A stretch of DNA of 64,000 bases from contig JADJXY010000001.1 in NCBI GenBank assembly GCA_016720065.1, positions 310,001 through 374,000 of the forward strand. Reading direction: 5' to 3'. Position 1 is the stretch's first letter. The number at the start of each line of letters is the position of its first letter. The position numbers and the translations under genes are program-made. Positions 28,847-41,800 of this stretch are shown one piece after another. Origin of the DNA: Betaproteobacteria bacterium. GTDB taxonomy: Bacteria; Pseudomonadota; Gammaproteobacteria; Burkholderiales; Rhodocyclaceae. Below the pieces are notes generated by a model. It was given only the letters and a program-made list of their open reading frames with translations. It was not told where the DNA came from and made no database searches.

Positions 28847-29773
28847 ATGCTGAAGCAGCGCACGCTCAAATCCCTCATCCGCGCCTGCGGCGTCGGTCTG
28901 CATGGCGGCGTCAAGGTCACCATGACCCTGCGTCCGGCGGCCCCGGATACCGGCATCGTCTTTCGCCGCGTGGATCTGGCCGAGCCCGTTGATTTGCCGG
29001 CCAATGCCCTTCTGGTGGGCGACACCCGCATGTGTTCCTGCCTGGAGCAGGAAGGCCCGCAAGGAAAAATCCGCGTCGGAACCATAGAGCACCTGATGTC
29101 CGCCTTTGCCGGTCTGGGCATCGACAACGCCTGGGTGGACCTCGACGCGCCGGAAGTGCCCATCCTTGACGGCTCCGCCGCGCCCTTCGTCTTCCTCATC
29201 CAGTCTGCCGGTATCGAGGAACAGAACGCCGCCAAGAAATTCATCCGTGTCACGGCGCCCATCGAAGTGCGCGACGGCGACAAGTGGGCCCGGTTCGAAC
29301 CCCACGATGGCTATCGGCTGGCGTTTTCCATCGTCTTCAACCACCCCGCCATCGACCGCTCTGCCCAGTCGGCCGAGATGGATTTCGCCCAGCACTCCTA
29401 TGTGCGCGAAATCGCCCGGGCCCGGACGTTCGGCTTCATGCAGGAAGTGGAAACCCTGCGCGAAAATGGCCTGGCCCTGGGGGGCGGTCTCGAAAACGCC
29501 ATCGTCCTGGACGAGTTCCGGGTGCTCAATGGCGACGGCCTGCGTTACGGCGACGAGTTCGTCAAACACAAGATCCTGGACGCCATCGGCGATCTTTATC
29601 TTCTCGGGCATCCCCTTCTGGCGGCCTTTTCGGCCCACAAGTCCGGCCATGGCCTGAACAACCTCCTGGCGCGGGAACTGCTCGCCCGGCGTGACGCCTG
29701 GGAATTGGTCAGCTTCGAGGAAGCCGAGCGCGCACCTGCCGGAGTGTCCCGCTGGCTTGAGCTGGCGGCCTGA
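28847..29773 (+). CDS. lpxC: UDP-3-O-acyl-N-acetylglucosamine deacetylase LpxC
   Basis: 308 residues from the ATG at 28847. First committed step of lipid A synthesis. Zinc and catalytic motifs: [30 protein letters not shown]-type [16 protein letters not shown] (His and Asp ligands) and SGHGLNN. Earlier in-frame codons would overlap ftsZ and are not conserved. Position after ftsZ is typical of proteobacteria. Confidence 0.97.
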   Translation: MLKQRTLKSLIRACGVGLHGGVKVTMTLRPAAPDTGIVFRRVDLAEPVDLPANALLVGDTRMCSCLEQEGPQGKIRVGTIEHLMSAFAGLGIDNAWVDLDAPEVPILDGSAAPFVFLIQSAGIEEQNAAKKFIRVTAPIEVRDGDKWARFEPHDGYRLAFSIVFNHPAIDRSAQSAEMDFAQHSYVREIARARTFGFMQEVETLRENGLALGGGLENAIVLDEFRVLNGDGLRYGDEFVKHKILDAIGDLYLLGHPLLAAFSAHKSGHGLNNLLARELLARRDAWELVSFEEAERAPAGVSRWLELAA

Positions 29774-29803
29774 GTCGGGACCGGGGCGCCCGGGGTCTCC
29801 GTC

Positions 29804-29992
29804 ATGCTGATCGTCCGGATTCTGGCCATCCTGGCGGTCATCGCCATCGGGGTCGGCTTTGTCGCCTACGCCTTTACCGGCGACCGTCGCTATCTCGGCT
29901 TTGCCTGGCGTCTGGCTCGCTGGGGTCTCCTGTTCATCCTGGTGTTTCTGGGGCTGCTCTTCTTCGAGCGGGTGCTGCTCATTCCCCTGTGA
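29804..29992 (+). CDS. Small two-helix membrane protein of unknown function
   Basis: 62 residues. Two hydrophobic stretches (about 3-24 and 41-60) flank a short polar loop with GDRRYLGFAWRLARWG. It starts 31 nt after lpxC on the same strand and is probably cotranscribed. I recall short hypothetical membrane proteins at this position in related betaproteobacteria but cannot verify this, and I assign no function. Coding is supported by the hydrophobic pattern and lack of overlap with other genes. Confidence 0.72.
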   Translation: MLIVRILAILAVIAIGVGFVAYAFTGDRRYLGFAWRLARWGLLFILVFLGLLFFERVLLIPL

Positions 29993-30002
29993 GGCCTGCG
30001 GC

Positions 30003-30434
30003 TCAGGGGTTTCCTGACCGGGCCAGCAGCGTTTCCAGCGCGGCCCGCAGCGGCCCCGGGGGAAGGTCGGTGGCGATGGCGCGCAGGCTGCCGACAGCCC
30101 CGCCAGACAGGGGTTTCTGCTGTGAAGCCCTTGATTGCCAAGGAATTTGGCGGGGTTGAACTTTGACGTCGATGCCGTTACACTCGACCCCTTCAACCGA
30201 TAACTCGCTGCACAATCGCGGGCTCATTTGCCGGATTTTCGCAGCGACCGCGCCGTTGTCGGCGTGGATAACGATTCTTCCCGACTTGAAGTTGGCTACC
30301 CGGGCAACGGTGCCCAGGGGTTCCGGCAGGCTACGTTCCAGCCGGCGGGCCAGTTTGAGGATCAGACGGGCATGGGCCATGACCCTGCCTGCACCCTCGG
30401 CGGTATCGAGGAATTCCTCAGGCGAAGTAGGCAT
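30003..30434 (-). CDS. DciA-like (DUF721) protein
   Basis: 143 residues. The core (SLPEPLGTVARVANFKSGRIVIHADNGAVAAKIRQMSPRL) matches the DUF721/DciA fold, a KH-like domain; DciA proteins load the replicative helicase DnaB in bacteria lacking DnaC. The tail after residue 85 is variable and Pro-rich. Start choice is uncertain: the ATG at 30434 lacks a visible ribosome binding site, while the ATG at 30380 has AGGG upstream and begins MAHARLILKLARRL. Its start is only 14 nt from that of the divergent M23 peptidase, and it converges on the small membrane protein. Function in replication is inferred from family. Confidence 0.8.
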   Translation of the reverse strand: MPTSPEEFLDTAEGAGRVMAHARLILKLARRLERSLPEPLGTVARVANFKSGRIVIHADNGAVAAKIRQMSPRLCSELSVEGVECNGIDVKVQPRQIPWQSRASQQKPLSGGAVGSLRAIATDLPPGPLRAALETLLARSGNP

Positions 30435-30448
30435 AGGAGGAGGTATCC

Positions 30449-31372
30449 GTGCAGATTATTCTTGTCTCTGGTCGTTTCAAGACGGCCAAGACCCTGACCA
30501 TTATGCCGCGACACGTGCTGTTCGCGGTGGGCGCCTTCGTCGGTCTCGTCATCGCGGCGTCGATGGCATTTTCCTGGGTTTCGGTGCAATTGCGCCTTCC
30601 CCTGGTCCAGGAACTGGTGCTTTCCCTGCAACAGCGTGAAACCCGCCAGACCCAGGAATTCGTCCAGAACAATCTCCAGCTCATGGCGACCCGCCTCGGC
30701 GAACTTCAGGCCCAGGTGCTCCAGTTGGACGACCTGGAGGAGCGCCTCTATCGGCTGGCAGGGGTGAAGAGGGAAGCGGCGGCGAACGAGAAGCGCCCCG
30801 CCGGTCAGGGCGGCCCCCTGATTCTGGCACCCCTTTCGGCGGCTGAACTGCAAAAGGAAATCGACCGTCTGGCCAGTGTGGTGGATGGTCGGGCGGACCA
30901 GTTGGCGGAGCTCGAGGCCCGCGTTCTGGACAAGCGTGTGCGTGACCGCCTCCTGCCGACGACGCTGCCGGTGAAGGAAGGGGCCATCGGTTCCGGCTTC
31001 GGTCACCGTGCCGACCCCATTGCCGGTGTCCGCGCCATGCACGAAGGGATCGATTTTGTCGCGGAGACCGGCACTGCCGTGGTGGCCGCCGCGGGAGGCG
31101 TGATCCTGGCCGTCGAATATCATCCCGAGTTCGGCAACATGATCGACATCGACCACGGCGAAGGCCTGATCTCCCGTTACGCCCACCTGTCCAGGACTGC
31201 GGTCAAGATCGGGCAGATGGTGCAGCGCGGCGAGCGCCTCGGCGATGTTGGCAGCACCGGGCGTTCCACGGGCTCCCACCTGCATTTCGAAGTGCGCATG
31301 CTGGGCGTCGCGCAGGATCCGGCCCACTTCCTGAAGCAGGGATCGGAATACGCCCAGGCCCGCCGCCGCTGA
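30449..31372 (+). CDS. M23 family metallopeptidase, membrane-anchored (cell-wall hydrolase)
   Basis: 307 residues with a GTG start and a very good AGGAGG 5-10 nt upstream. An N-terminal membrane helix (about 24-45) is followed by a coiled-coil (about 52-100) and the lysostaphin-type peptidase domain. The zinc site is intact: the H and D of MHEGIDF and the HLHFEVR motif, with GSGFGHRADPIAG at the domain start. Such proteins cleave peptide crosslinks in peptidoglycan or regulate other hydrolases. The location between a DciA-like gene and secA is a familiar betaproteobacterial order. Confidence 0.92.
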   Translation: MQIILVSGRFKTAKTLTIMPRHVLFAVGAFVGLVIAASMAFSWVSVQLRLPLVQELVLSLQQRETRQTQEFVQNNLQLMATRLGELQAQVLQLDDLEERLYRLAGVKREAAANEKRPAGQGGPLILAPLSAAELQKEIDRLASVVDGRADQLAELEARVLDKRVRDRLLPTTLPVKEGAIGSGFGHRADPIAGVRAMHEGIDFVAETGTAVVAAAGGVILAVEYHPEFGNMIDIDHGEGLISRYAHLSRTAVKIGQMVQRGERLGDVGSTGRSTGSHLHFEVRMLGVAQDPAHFLKQGSEYAQARRR

Positions 31373-31443
31373 GTGGGGGGGATTTTCCCGTACTTTCAGA
31401 CGGTTTCCTCGTAACGGGCCGTCATCTTCGGGCCGGGGGGGCG

Positions 31444-31452
31444 TGCTAGAAT
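31444..31452 (+). promoter_or_regulatory. Extended -10 element of the secA promoter
   Basis: TGCTAGAAT, 39 nt upstream of the secA ATG, fits TGnTAtAAT. The preceding -35 region is not clear. Confidence 0.6.
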
Positions 31453-31491
31453 CGGCCCTTTGCCGTTTCTGCGGCCCCCTATTCTCCTGCG

Positions 31492-34215
<2,724 letters not shown>

Positions 34216-34332
34216 GCGCAGCTTCGCCCCGGCGTCTCTGCCTGCGCCGGCCGTAACTGACTCCATGCCGAGTCGCCGGCCGGCTTGACGGAGCGCAGTG
34301 GCCCGCTCCGCTTCATCGTTCGAGGATCGCCC

Positions 34333-35559
34333 ATGCCCGTGAATTACCAGACCCCCGCTCCGCAAGCGCTCTTCCCCGTCCCCGGAGTCCGCCTCGGTGT
34401 TGCCGCAGCGGAAATCCGCAAAAAGAACCGGCGCGACCTGACCCTCATCGCTCTCGACCCGGGCTGCACCGTCGCGGGTGTCTTTACCCAGAACCGCTTC
34501 TGTGCCGCTCCGGTCCAGTTGTGCCGCAGCCATCTGGAATGCGGCAGTGCCATCCGCGCCCTGGTCATCAACACCGGCATCGCCAATGCCGGCACCGGCG
34601 AGCCCGGCCGTCTGGCCGCCCAGGCGACCTGTGGCGCGGTGGCCGAGCTCCTTGGAGTCGAGGCGCAACAGGTGCTGCCTTTCTCCACCGGAGTCATCCT
34701 CGAAGCCCTCCCGGTGGAGCGTCTCGTCGCCGGCCTGCCCGCCTGCCAGACCGACCTCAAGGCCGACAACTGGCATGCCGCGGCCCACGCCATCATGACC
34801 ACGGACACCGTCGCCAAGGCGGCCTCGCGCCAGGTTCAGGCAGTGGGGCGCACCGTCACCGTCACCGGCATGTCCAAAGGGGCGGGCATGATCAAGCCCA
34901 ATATGGCCACCATGCTGGGCTTCGTCGCCACCGATGCGGGCATCGCGAGGCCGCTTCTGGAAACCCTGGTGAAAGAGGCCGCCGACGCCTCGTTCAATGG
35001 CATCACCGTCGACGGCGATACCTCGACCAACGACTCCTTCGTACTCATGGCCAGCGGCGCTTCGGGGGCCGCCTTCGTCACTGGCCAGGAGCCGGGCTGG
35101 GATGCCGTAAGGGATGCGCTGATCGCCGTGGCCGTGGAACTCGCCCAGGCCATCGTGCGGGACGGCGAGGGGGCGACCAAGTTCATCACCGTTGCGGTAG
35201 AAGGCGGGCGCGATCGGGAGGAATGTCGCCAGGTTGCCTACGCGGTGGCCCATTCCCCCCTGGTCAAGACGGCCTTCTTCGCTTCCGATCCCAATCTCGG
35301 GCGCATCCTGGCCGCCATCGGCTACGCGGGTATTGCCGATCTGGACGTAGACGGCCTGCGGGTCTGGCTCGACGACGTGATGGTGGCAGAAAAGGGCGGC
35401 CGGGCGGCCTCCTACCGGGAAGAGGATGGTGCCCGCGTCATGGGGCAGGCTGAAATCACCGTGCGCATCGACCTGGGCCGCGGGACTGCTATGGCGAACG
35501 TCCATACCTGCGACTTGTCCTACGACTACGTCAAGATCAACGCCGACTACCGTAGTTGA
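34333..35559 (+). CDS. argJ: Bifunctional glutamate N-acetyltransferase / ornithine acetyltransferase ArgJ
   Basis: 408 residues from the ATG at 34333. ArgJ recycles the acetyl group in arginine synthesis. Motifs: [38 protein letters not shown] (self-cleavage before the Thr of ATML, which becomes the N-terminal nucleophile of the beta chain), [10 protein letters not shown] and the C-terminal [15 protein letters not shown]. The 117-nt gap after secA contains a GCCGGCCG / CGGCCGGC inverted repeat but no T-run. Confidence 0.97.
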   Translation: MPVNYQTPAPQALFPVPGVRLGVAAAEIRKKNRRDLTLIALDPGCTVAGVFTQNRFCAAPVQLCRSHLECGSAIRALVINTGIANAGTGEPGRLAAQATCGAVAELLGVEAQQVLPFSTGVILEALPVERLVAGLPACQTDLKADNWHAAAHAIMTTDTVAKAASRQVQAVGRTVTVTGMSKGAGMIKPNMATMLGFVATDAGIARPLLETLVKEAADASFNGITVDGDTSTNDSFVLMASGASGAAFVTGQEPGWDAVRDALIAVAVELAQAIVRDGEGATKFITVAVEGGRDREECRQVAYAVAHSPLVKTAFFASDPNLGRILAAIGYAGIADLDVDGLRVWLDDVMVAEKGGRAASYREEDGARVMGQAEITVRIDLGRGTAMANVHTCDLSYDYVKINADYRS

Positions 35560-35691
35560 TCTCGGGGTGTCGGAAAACTTTACACTAAGTCACAAAAAAG
35601 CCGGGATTGCCGTTTCGTGAGGCGTCTGCTTTCCCTGCGGGAGCGGGAAGCGCGGTCTGTCGGTACAAATATTGCTTAATTTTTGAGCTAT

Positions 35692-35880
35692 GCCGGGCGG
35701 TTTTAGGGCCCGGTGCCAGGATTCCCCGCCTGAGGCGGGGGCGTTGAATCGATCGTTCCGGGGGCGCGCGGCCCCCGGGGCGGGTCGGCTGGGGAAGCGG
35801 GATTCCGAAAAGGGAGTCCGGGGCGCGATCTCAGCCTTCCAGGCAGGCTGAGTCTCACCGAAATCCGGTGGGGTGACGCC
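35692..35880 (+). promoter_or_regulatory. Hairpin-rich leader upstream of the two-partner secretion operon
   Basis: The 332 nt between argJ and the exoprotein gene hold no gene. The last 200 nt form a series of hairpins: GCCGGGC/GCCCGGT (35692 onwards), CCCCGCC/GGCGGGG (35724-35740), CCGGGGGC/GCCCCCGG (35758-35778), GGATTCC/GGAGTCC (35800-35819), CTCAGCCT/AGGCTGAG (35830-35852) and CACCG/CGGTG (35856-35870). GGCG at 35822 can pair with CGCC at 35877, closing the last two into a three-way junction just before the GGGGG ribosome binding site. No run of Ts follows any hairpin. It matches no riboswitch consensus I know. A regulatory role is inference. Confidence 0.5.
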
Positions 35881-35891
35881 AAGGGGGTGGT

Positions 35892-38800
35892 ATGGCAAGG
35901 AATCCTTCGTTCAAGTTGCGTCAGGGAGCAATCCTGGCGTTCGCGATCAATTACGCCTTCAGTCCGGTGGCCTACGCGGGCCTGCCCCAGGGGGCGAGCG
36001 TGGTCAACGGCCAGGTGACGATCACCCAGCCGTCCTCCGGCGTCATGAACGTGCGGGCCTCCAACGGCTCCATCATCAACTGGAACCAGTTTTCCATCGG
36101 TGCCGGCGATCTCGTGCGCTTCGTCCAGCCTACGGCGTCGTCCGCCGTGCTCAACCGGGTGGTGGGGAGCCAGGTGTCGGAGATCATGGGCCGCCTCGAA
36201 GCCAACGGCCGGGTCTTCCTCATCAACCCCAACGGCATCGTCTTCGGGCCCGGAGCACGGGTCGATACCAACGGTTTTCTCGCGTCCACCCTCAGCCTGT
36301 CCGACGCCGACTTCCTGGCCGGCAAACTGCGCTTCCTGGGTGATGCCAGCAGCGGCACCATCCGCAACGAAGGCCTCATCACCGTTGCCCCCGGCGGCAG
36401 CGTCGCCCTCATCGCGCCCAATATCGAAAACGCCGGCATCATCCAGGCCCCCGGCGGGCACCTCCTGCTCGCCGCCGGTCGGCGCATCGAAATCGCCAGC
36501 CTGGATTTCGACGGGGTCACTTTCGAGGTCCAGGCGCCCGCCGACACGGTGCTCAACCTGGGCAAACTGCTGGCCGACAACGGCGCCATCCAGGTCTTTG
36601 CCGGCTCCCTGCGCCATAGCGGCGAGATCCGCGCCAACCGGATGACCCAGGACGCCGACGGCAGTATCCGCCTGGTGGGCAGCAGCGAAGTGGTCCTCAC
36701 CGCCGACAGCGTCACCCGGGCCGACGGCCCCAGCGGCGGCAACATCACCATTCAGAGCCCGGAAGGCACCACCCGCGTCGGCGGCCTGGTTTCTGCCGTC
36801 GGCAGCGAAGGCCGGGGGGGCGATATTCGCCTGCTCGGCGAACGGGTCGCGGTCGAATCCGGAGCGACGGTGGACGCCTCAGGCGCCTCCGGCGGCGGGC
36901 AGATTCTCGTCGGCGGCGACTACCAGGGCAGCAACGCCGAGGTGCAGAACGCCAAGCGGGTCTTCATCGGGGAAGGCGCCCGTCTGGTGGCCGATGCCAC
37001 CGGGCGTGGCAACGGCGGGCGCGTCATCGTCTGGTCCGACGAGACGACGCGCTTCCTGGGCAGCATTTCCGCCCGGGGCGGAATTCTGGGAGGCAATGGC
37101 GGCTTCGCCGAGGTCTCCGGTGCCCACGACCTGCTCTTCTCCGGCGGCGCCGACCTGACCGCTCCCCTGGGCGAGGCCGGTTTCCTGCTGCTCGACCCGC
37201 TGGACATTATCGTCTCCACCATTGGCGGCATCCTGCCCATCGTCACCGACCAGTTTGCCGACCTGCCGACCAATATCCTCACCATCTCCCCTACCGGCCT
37301 CAACCAACTGGGCGGCAACGTCATCCTGCAGGCCAAGCGCGACGTCTACTTCAACAGTTCCACCGTCTTCACCGGCACCAGCCTTACCGTCCAGGCCAAC
37401 GGTGACAACGCCACCGGTTCCATCTACCTCAATCAGTCGCTGTCGGCCAGCAACGGCAGCGTCACCCTTTCCGGCTACACCCTGCGGGGTTCCGGCAATC
37501 TGTCCTCCGCCGGCACGACGACCGTCAACGTCACCGGCAACATCGACAGCAACTACACCGGCAGCGTCAGCGGCTCCACGGTAGCGTTGACCTCGAGCGG
37601 CGGATCGATCAACTCCCTGGAAGCGAGTGGTGGCAACGTCACCCTTTCGGGCCAGAGCGGTGTCTTCAACAGCACGGTCAGCGCATCGGGCAACGCCGCC
37701 CTGAATTCCGCTGGCGGAAGCCTCAACAACAACACCGTGACGGCCGGGAATACGGCAACCTTCACCGCTCCCGGCAGCATCAATGCCAACTATGTCCGGG
37801 CGGCGCGCATCAATGCCGATTCCTCCGGCTCCTACGTCCGGCTGTACAACCAGTCCGGCTATGCACTCAACCTCGGCCTCATTGACGGCGCTTCCGGGGT
37901 CTATCTCTACTCCAACGCCGGCATGCGCCAGGTGGCGGGCGGCTCCATCATCGGCCCCTTCGTCCAGCTCGACGGCCAGGACGCCAGCGGAACCCTGGGG
38001 ACATCCGCGGCCCCGCTGCAGGTCGATTCGCCTTCACTCACCCTCAGCAATCTGGGGGGAGGGGCATTCATCGACGTTGTCAACACGCCCACCCTCACCG
38101 GCTTGTCCCTCGACGGCAGCCTGGCCGCCCTGGCCGCCACGGAGATCGCTGGGGCGCCCAACTTGGATGTCTTCGACCTGAGCGCCGGCAGCGGCGTCCT
38201 CAACGCCAATGTCCAGGCGGCCAGCGGGCTCACCAGCTTCGCCCTGAACGTGAGCAACGCGGGGCTCGCCTTCAGCAACCTCAATGTCCCCTCGGCCTCG
38301 GTATCCCTGGTGGCCGGGGGCGGCGGGGTCAGCTACGGCAACGCCACGGTGGGCAGCCTCAACGTCACCGCCGCTGGCTCGATCACGGGGACATCCGTCA
38401 CCTCGACCGGCTCGATCTCCCTGTACGCCGCCAAGTGCTCCCAGGCCTACCCCTATCCGCTGTGCGCCGACACCAGCAATATCACCGCCACCAGCCTGAC
38501 CAGCAGCGGCGGCAGCATCACCCTGGATACCGACGACAACGGCACCGTCAATGTGGGCACCCTGAGCGCCGCCGGTTCCGCCAGCGTCTCGGCCGGCCGT
38601 GTCTATTACAGCTACACGAACAGCAATAACAACGTCACGACCAACAGCATCATCCTGGGGACGGTGACGACCGGGTCGTCCTTCACGGCGACCAACACCG
38701 GCACGGGCAATCTGACCGTTTCCGGTCCCATCACCGCAGGCGGCACGGTCACCCTGAATGCTGGCAGCCAGTACTACAACTACCAACTGGGGCAGAACGT

Positions 38801-41800
38801 CCGCACGACCAGTGCAATCAGCGCGGCGGGCGATATCTCCGGCACCCGGGTCCGCATGACCAATTCCGGCACCGGAGCCATCACGGCGAACGGCACGCTT
38901 ACGGCCTCCTCAACCGACATCACCCTCAATGCCCAGAACGGTGCCCTCACCGCCACCGGCGCTCACAGCGCGGGAACCTCGGCCAGTTACACTGCCGGCA
39001 ACGGCAATCTGACCCTGGGCACCGTCACCACCACCAACGGCAGCGTCAGCGGCACGGCCACCAACGGCAATCTCAGCTTTACCTCCATCGCGGCGAACGG
39101 CAGCAACCGGGACGTCACCCTTACGGCCACCAACGGCACCCTGACGACGACTCAGGACAACGCCGGGGCGGACATCAGCGCGACCGGCAACGTGACTCTG
39201 AGCGCCACCAACGGCATCGGCGACGCAAGCTTCGCCCGTCCCCTGGATATCGTGGCCGGCAGCACGGGCACCGTTCAGCTCACCTCGCCCGCCGGCAGCG
39301 TCGGTGCCGTGGGCAAAGCGATCAATGTGGATACCCAGGGCACCCTGCGCGTGAGTGCCGGCGGGCAGTTCCACGTCTCGGCCCAGGACATGTCCGGCAC
39401 CGCCCGCACCCTGCGCGCCATCGACCTGACGGCGGGAGCAAGCGGCATGGGCGTCGGTGGCACTTCGGTGCTCTCGTCCCTGGATTTGTCGGTCAATGCC
39501 AGCAGCGACGGGTCGACCATCACCATTGGCGATATCGTCCAGGCGGCCAATACCCTGGATGCCTTCAAATTCACCGCTTCCGGCAGCAGCGCCCTGGTCT
39601 TCGGCAACGCCAGCCTCACCACCGCCGGCTTGAACGACCTCACCCTCGCCGCCGGCAACGGCCTGACCCAGACCTTGCCGGGGACGAACAATGTCGTCGG
39701 CGGACTGATCGACCTCGACGGCGGCAGCGGGGCGGTCGTCGTCGGTGACGTCACCAGTTCCACCGCTGCGGTCGGCAACAAGATCCGCATCGACGGTGCC
39801 GACATCACCGCCGGTGATCTGGCCGGTCTGGACATCAGTGTCAGCGGAGCGAATCTGGTTCTCGGCGCCGTCGCGGCCAGCGGCACCCGCCGGGGTTTCC
39901 CCGGCAGCTATCTCCTCAATCCTCACACCGGTAGCAACGAGTACGTGACCGAGGACCTGACCCTCTCGGCCTCCGGCAGCATCACCACCGCCGGCAACGT
40001 CTCCAGCGCTACCTCGGTCAGCGTCACTGCCGCCAACGGCATTACCGTCAATGGCGGAACCGGATCCATCACCGGCGGGACGACCTACAACGGTTACTAC
40101 GTCGATAGCGCCAACGTCGCCGCCGGCACCGGCACCCTGGCCTCGGGCGCCATCCTGGCCTACAACACCACGGTTTCCGGCAATACCCTCAATACCGGAG
40201 CGCTCACCGCCAACGGCGGCAATCTCACGGTATCGGGGACGACCTTCAATACCGGCAACCTGACGGCGACCTCCACCGTCGACATCAACGCGACCGACGC
40301 TTACGTCCCCGGGGCCATCACCATTGCTGCCGGCGCCACCGTCAATATCACCGCGCCCAACGGCATCGACACCACCCTGGCCACCATCACGACGCCCACC
40401 GCCTACCTGCAGGCCAGCGATGGCGCCGTGGTCGCCGATCTGACCGGTACCACCAGCCTCTACCAGTTGATCGCCGGGGGGGCCATCGACGTCACTTCGA
40501 CGGCGGCGCTGACCAGCCTCTACGTGCAGGCCAAGGGCGATCAGCTGGGGGGGGCTTCTTCCATCATCGCGCCCGGACAGACCTTCACCCTCACCAGCAG
40601 CGGCAGTAACGCGAACCTTACCTGGAATTCGGCGACGGCCGTTACGGCCCGCTACACCGAGCGTTCCGACGGCGTTACCGTCAGCGATGTCAATGTGGCT
40701 GGCAATTTCGGTGCCGCGGGCAGCTCCCTGCAAATCTACGGCAGTGAATCGGCCATCAACGTGAATGGCTTCACCGGCGCCGGGACTCAGGCCCTGTTCA
40801 ACACCGACGGCAACGTCACCCTGAACAGCCTGGCCACCGGCGGCGGGAGCGTCACCGCCCAGTCCTACTCCGGCGACATCACCGTCGGCAGCGTGGCGAC
40901 CCTGGGATCGGCCGCCAATCTGAGCGCCTATTCGGGGAGCATTCTCGGCACGGGCGCCGCGACCATCAACACCGCCAACAACCTCGACGATCCCAGCGGC
41001 AGCGTCACGCTCTACGCGGCCAACGGCAGCATCGGCTCCGGCGGCACGCCCATCGTGGTCAACAAGACCGTCAGCCTCACCCTCAATGCCGCCGATACCA
41101 TTGCGGTGGACCTCAACAACACCACGCTGACCAATCTCTACATCACCACCCGCGCCAGCGGCAGCGGCAGCATCAGTATCGTCAATAACCCCAATTACGC
41201 CGGCTTCAGTCTCACGCGGGGCACGGCGGAACTGGTTCTCGGTCCGGTAACCCCGGCCTCCGCCGGCAGTTTCCATCTCACCGCCAGCGACGGCAGCATC
41301 CGGGTCAATGGCGACATCAGCGTCGTCGACCTGCGCCTCGACACCAACTCCTCGACGGGCGATGTCCTCATCGCCGCCAGCGGGGGGCCGCGTAGCGTCG
41401 TCGCCAGTGGATCGCTTTTCCTCGATGCCGGTCGCGACGTGAAAATTCTCGCCGGAGCGGCTGTGGGGGAAAATGTCCTCGTCCAGGGCGCTTACCAGTC
41501 TTCGAACATCGGCCGCGACCTCATCGTTCAGGGCGACGGTGGCAGTGCCCTGCTCAACCTTTCAAGCGGCAGTGTGCAGACCGTCTCCGTGGGGCGGGAT
41601 ATCCGGGTTCTGGGCGGCAGCAATGGGACGGGTTCCTCGGCGGGAATCACCTCCTCCGGCTCGCAGAATCTCTACGCTTCCAATGACGTCATCGTTCAAG
41701 GCGGTGCCTCGGACAGCGCGAGCGCCCTGCTGCAAGGCGACTACCAGGACATTCGCAGCAACAATCTCAGCGTCCTGGCGGGCGGGGGCACCGACGCCAC

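Noticed and set aside
35692..35891. Possible c-di-GMP (GEMM) or cobalamin riboswitch
   Set aside because: The conserved core strings of these classes are absent. I kept it as an unassigned structured leader.
38910..41276. 788-codon open frame opposite the exoprotein gene
   Set aside because: It is the shadow of the Gly/Ser/Thr/Asn repeats of TpsA; Gly/Asp/Ala-rich with no ribosome binding site or recognisable fold.
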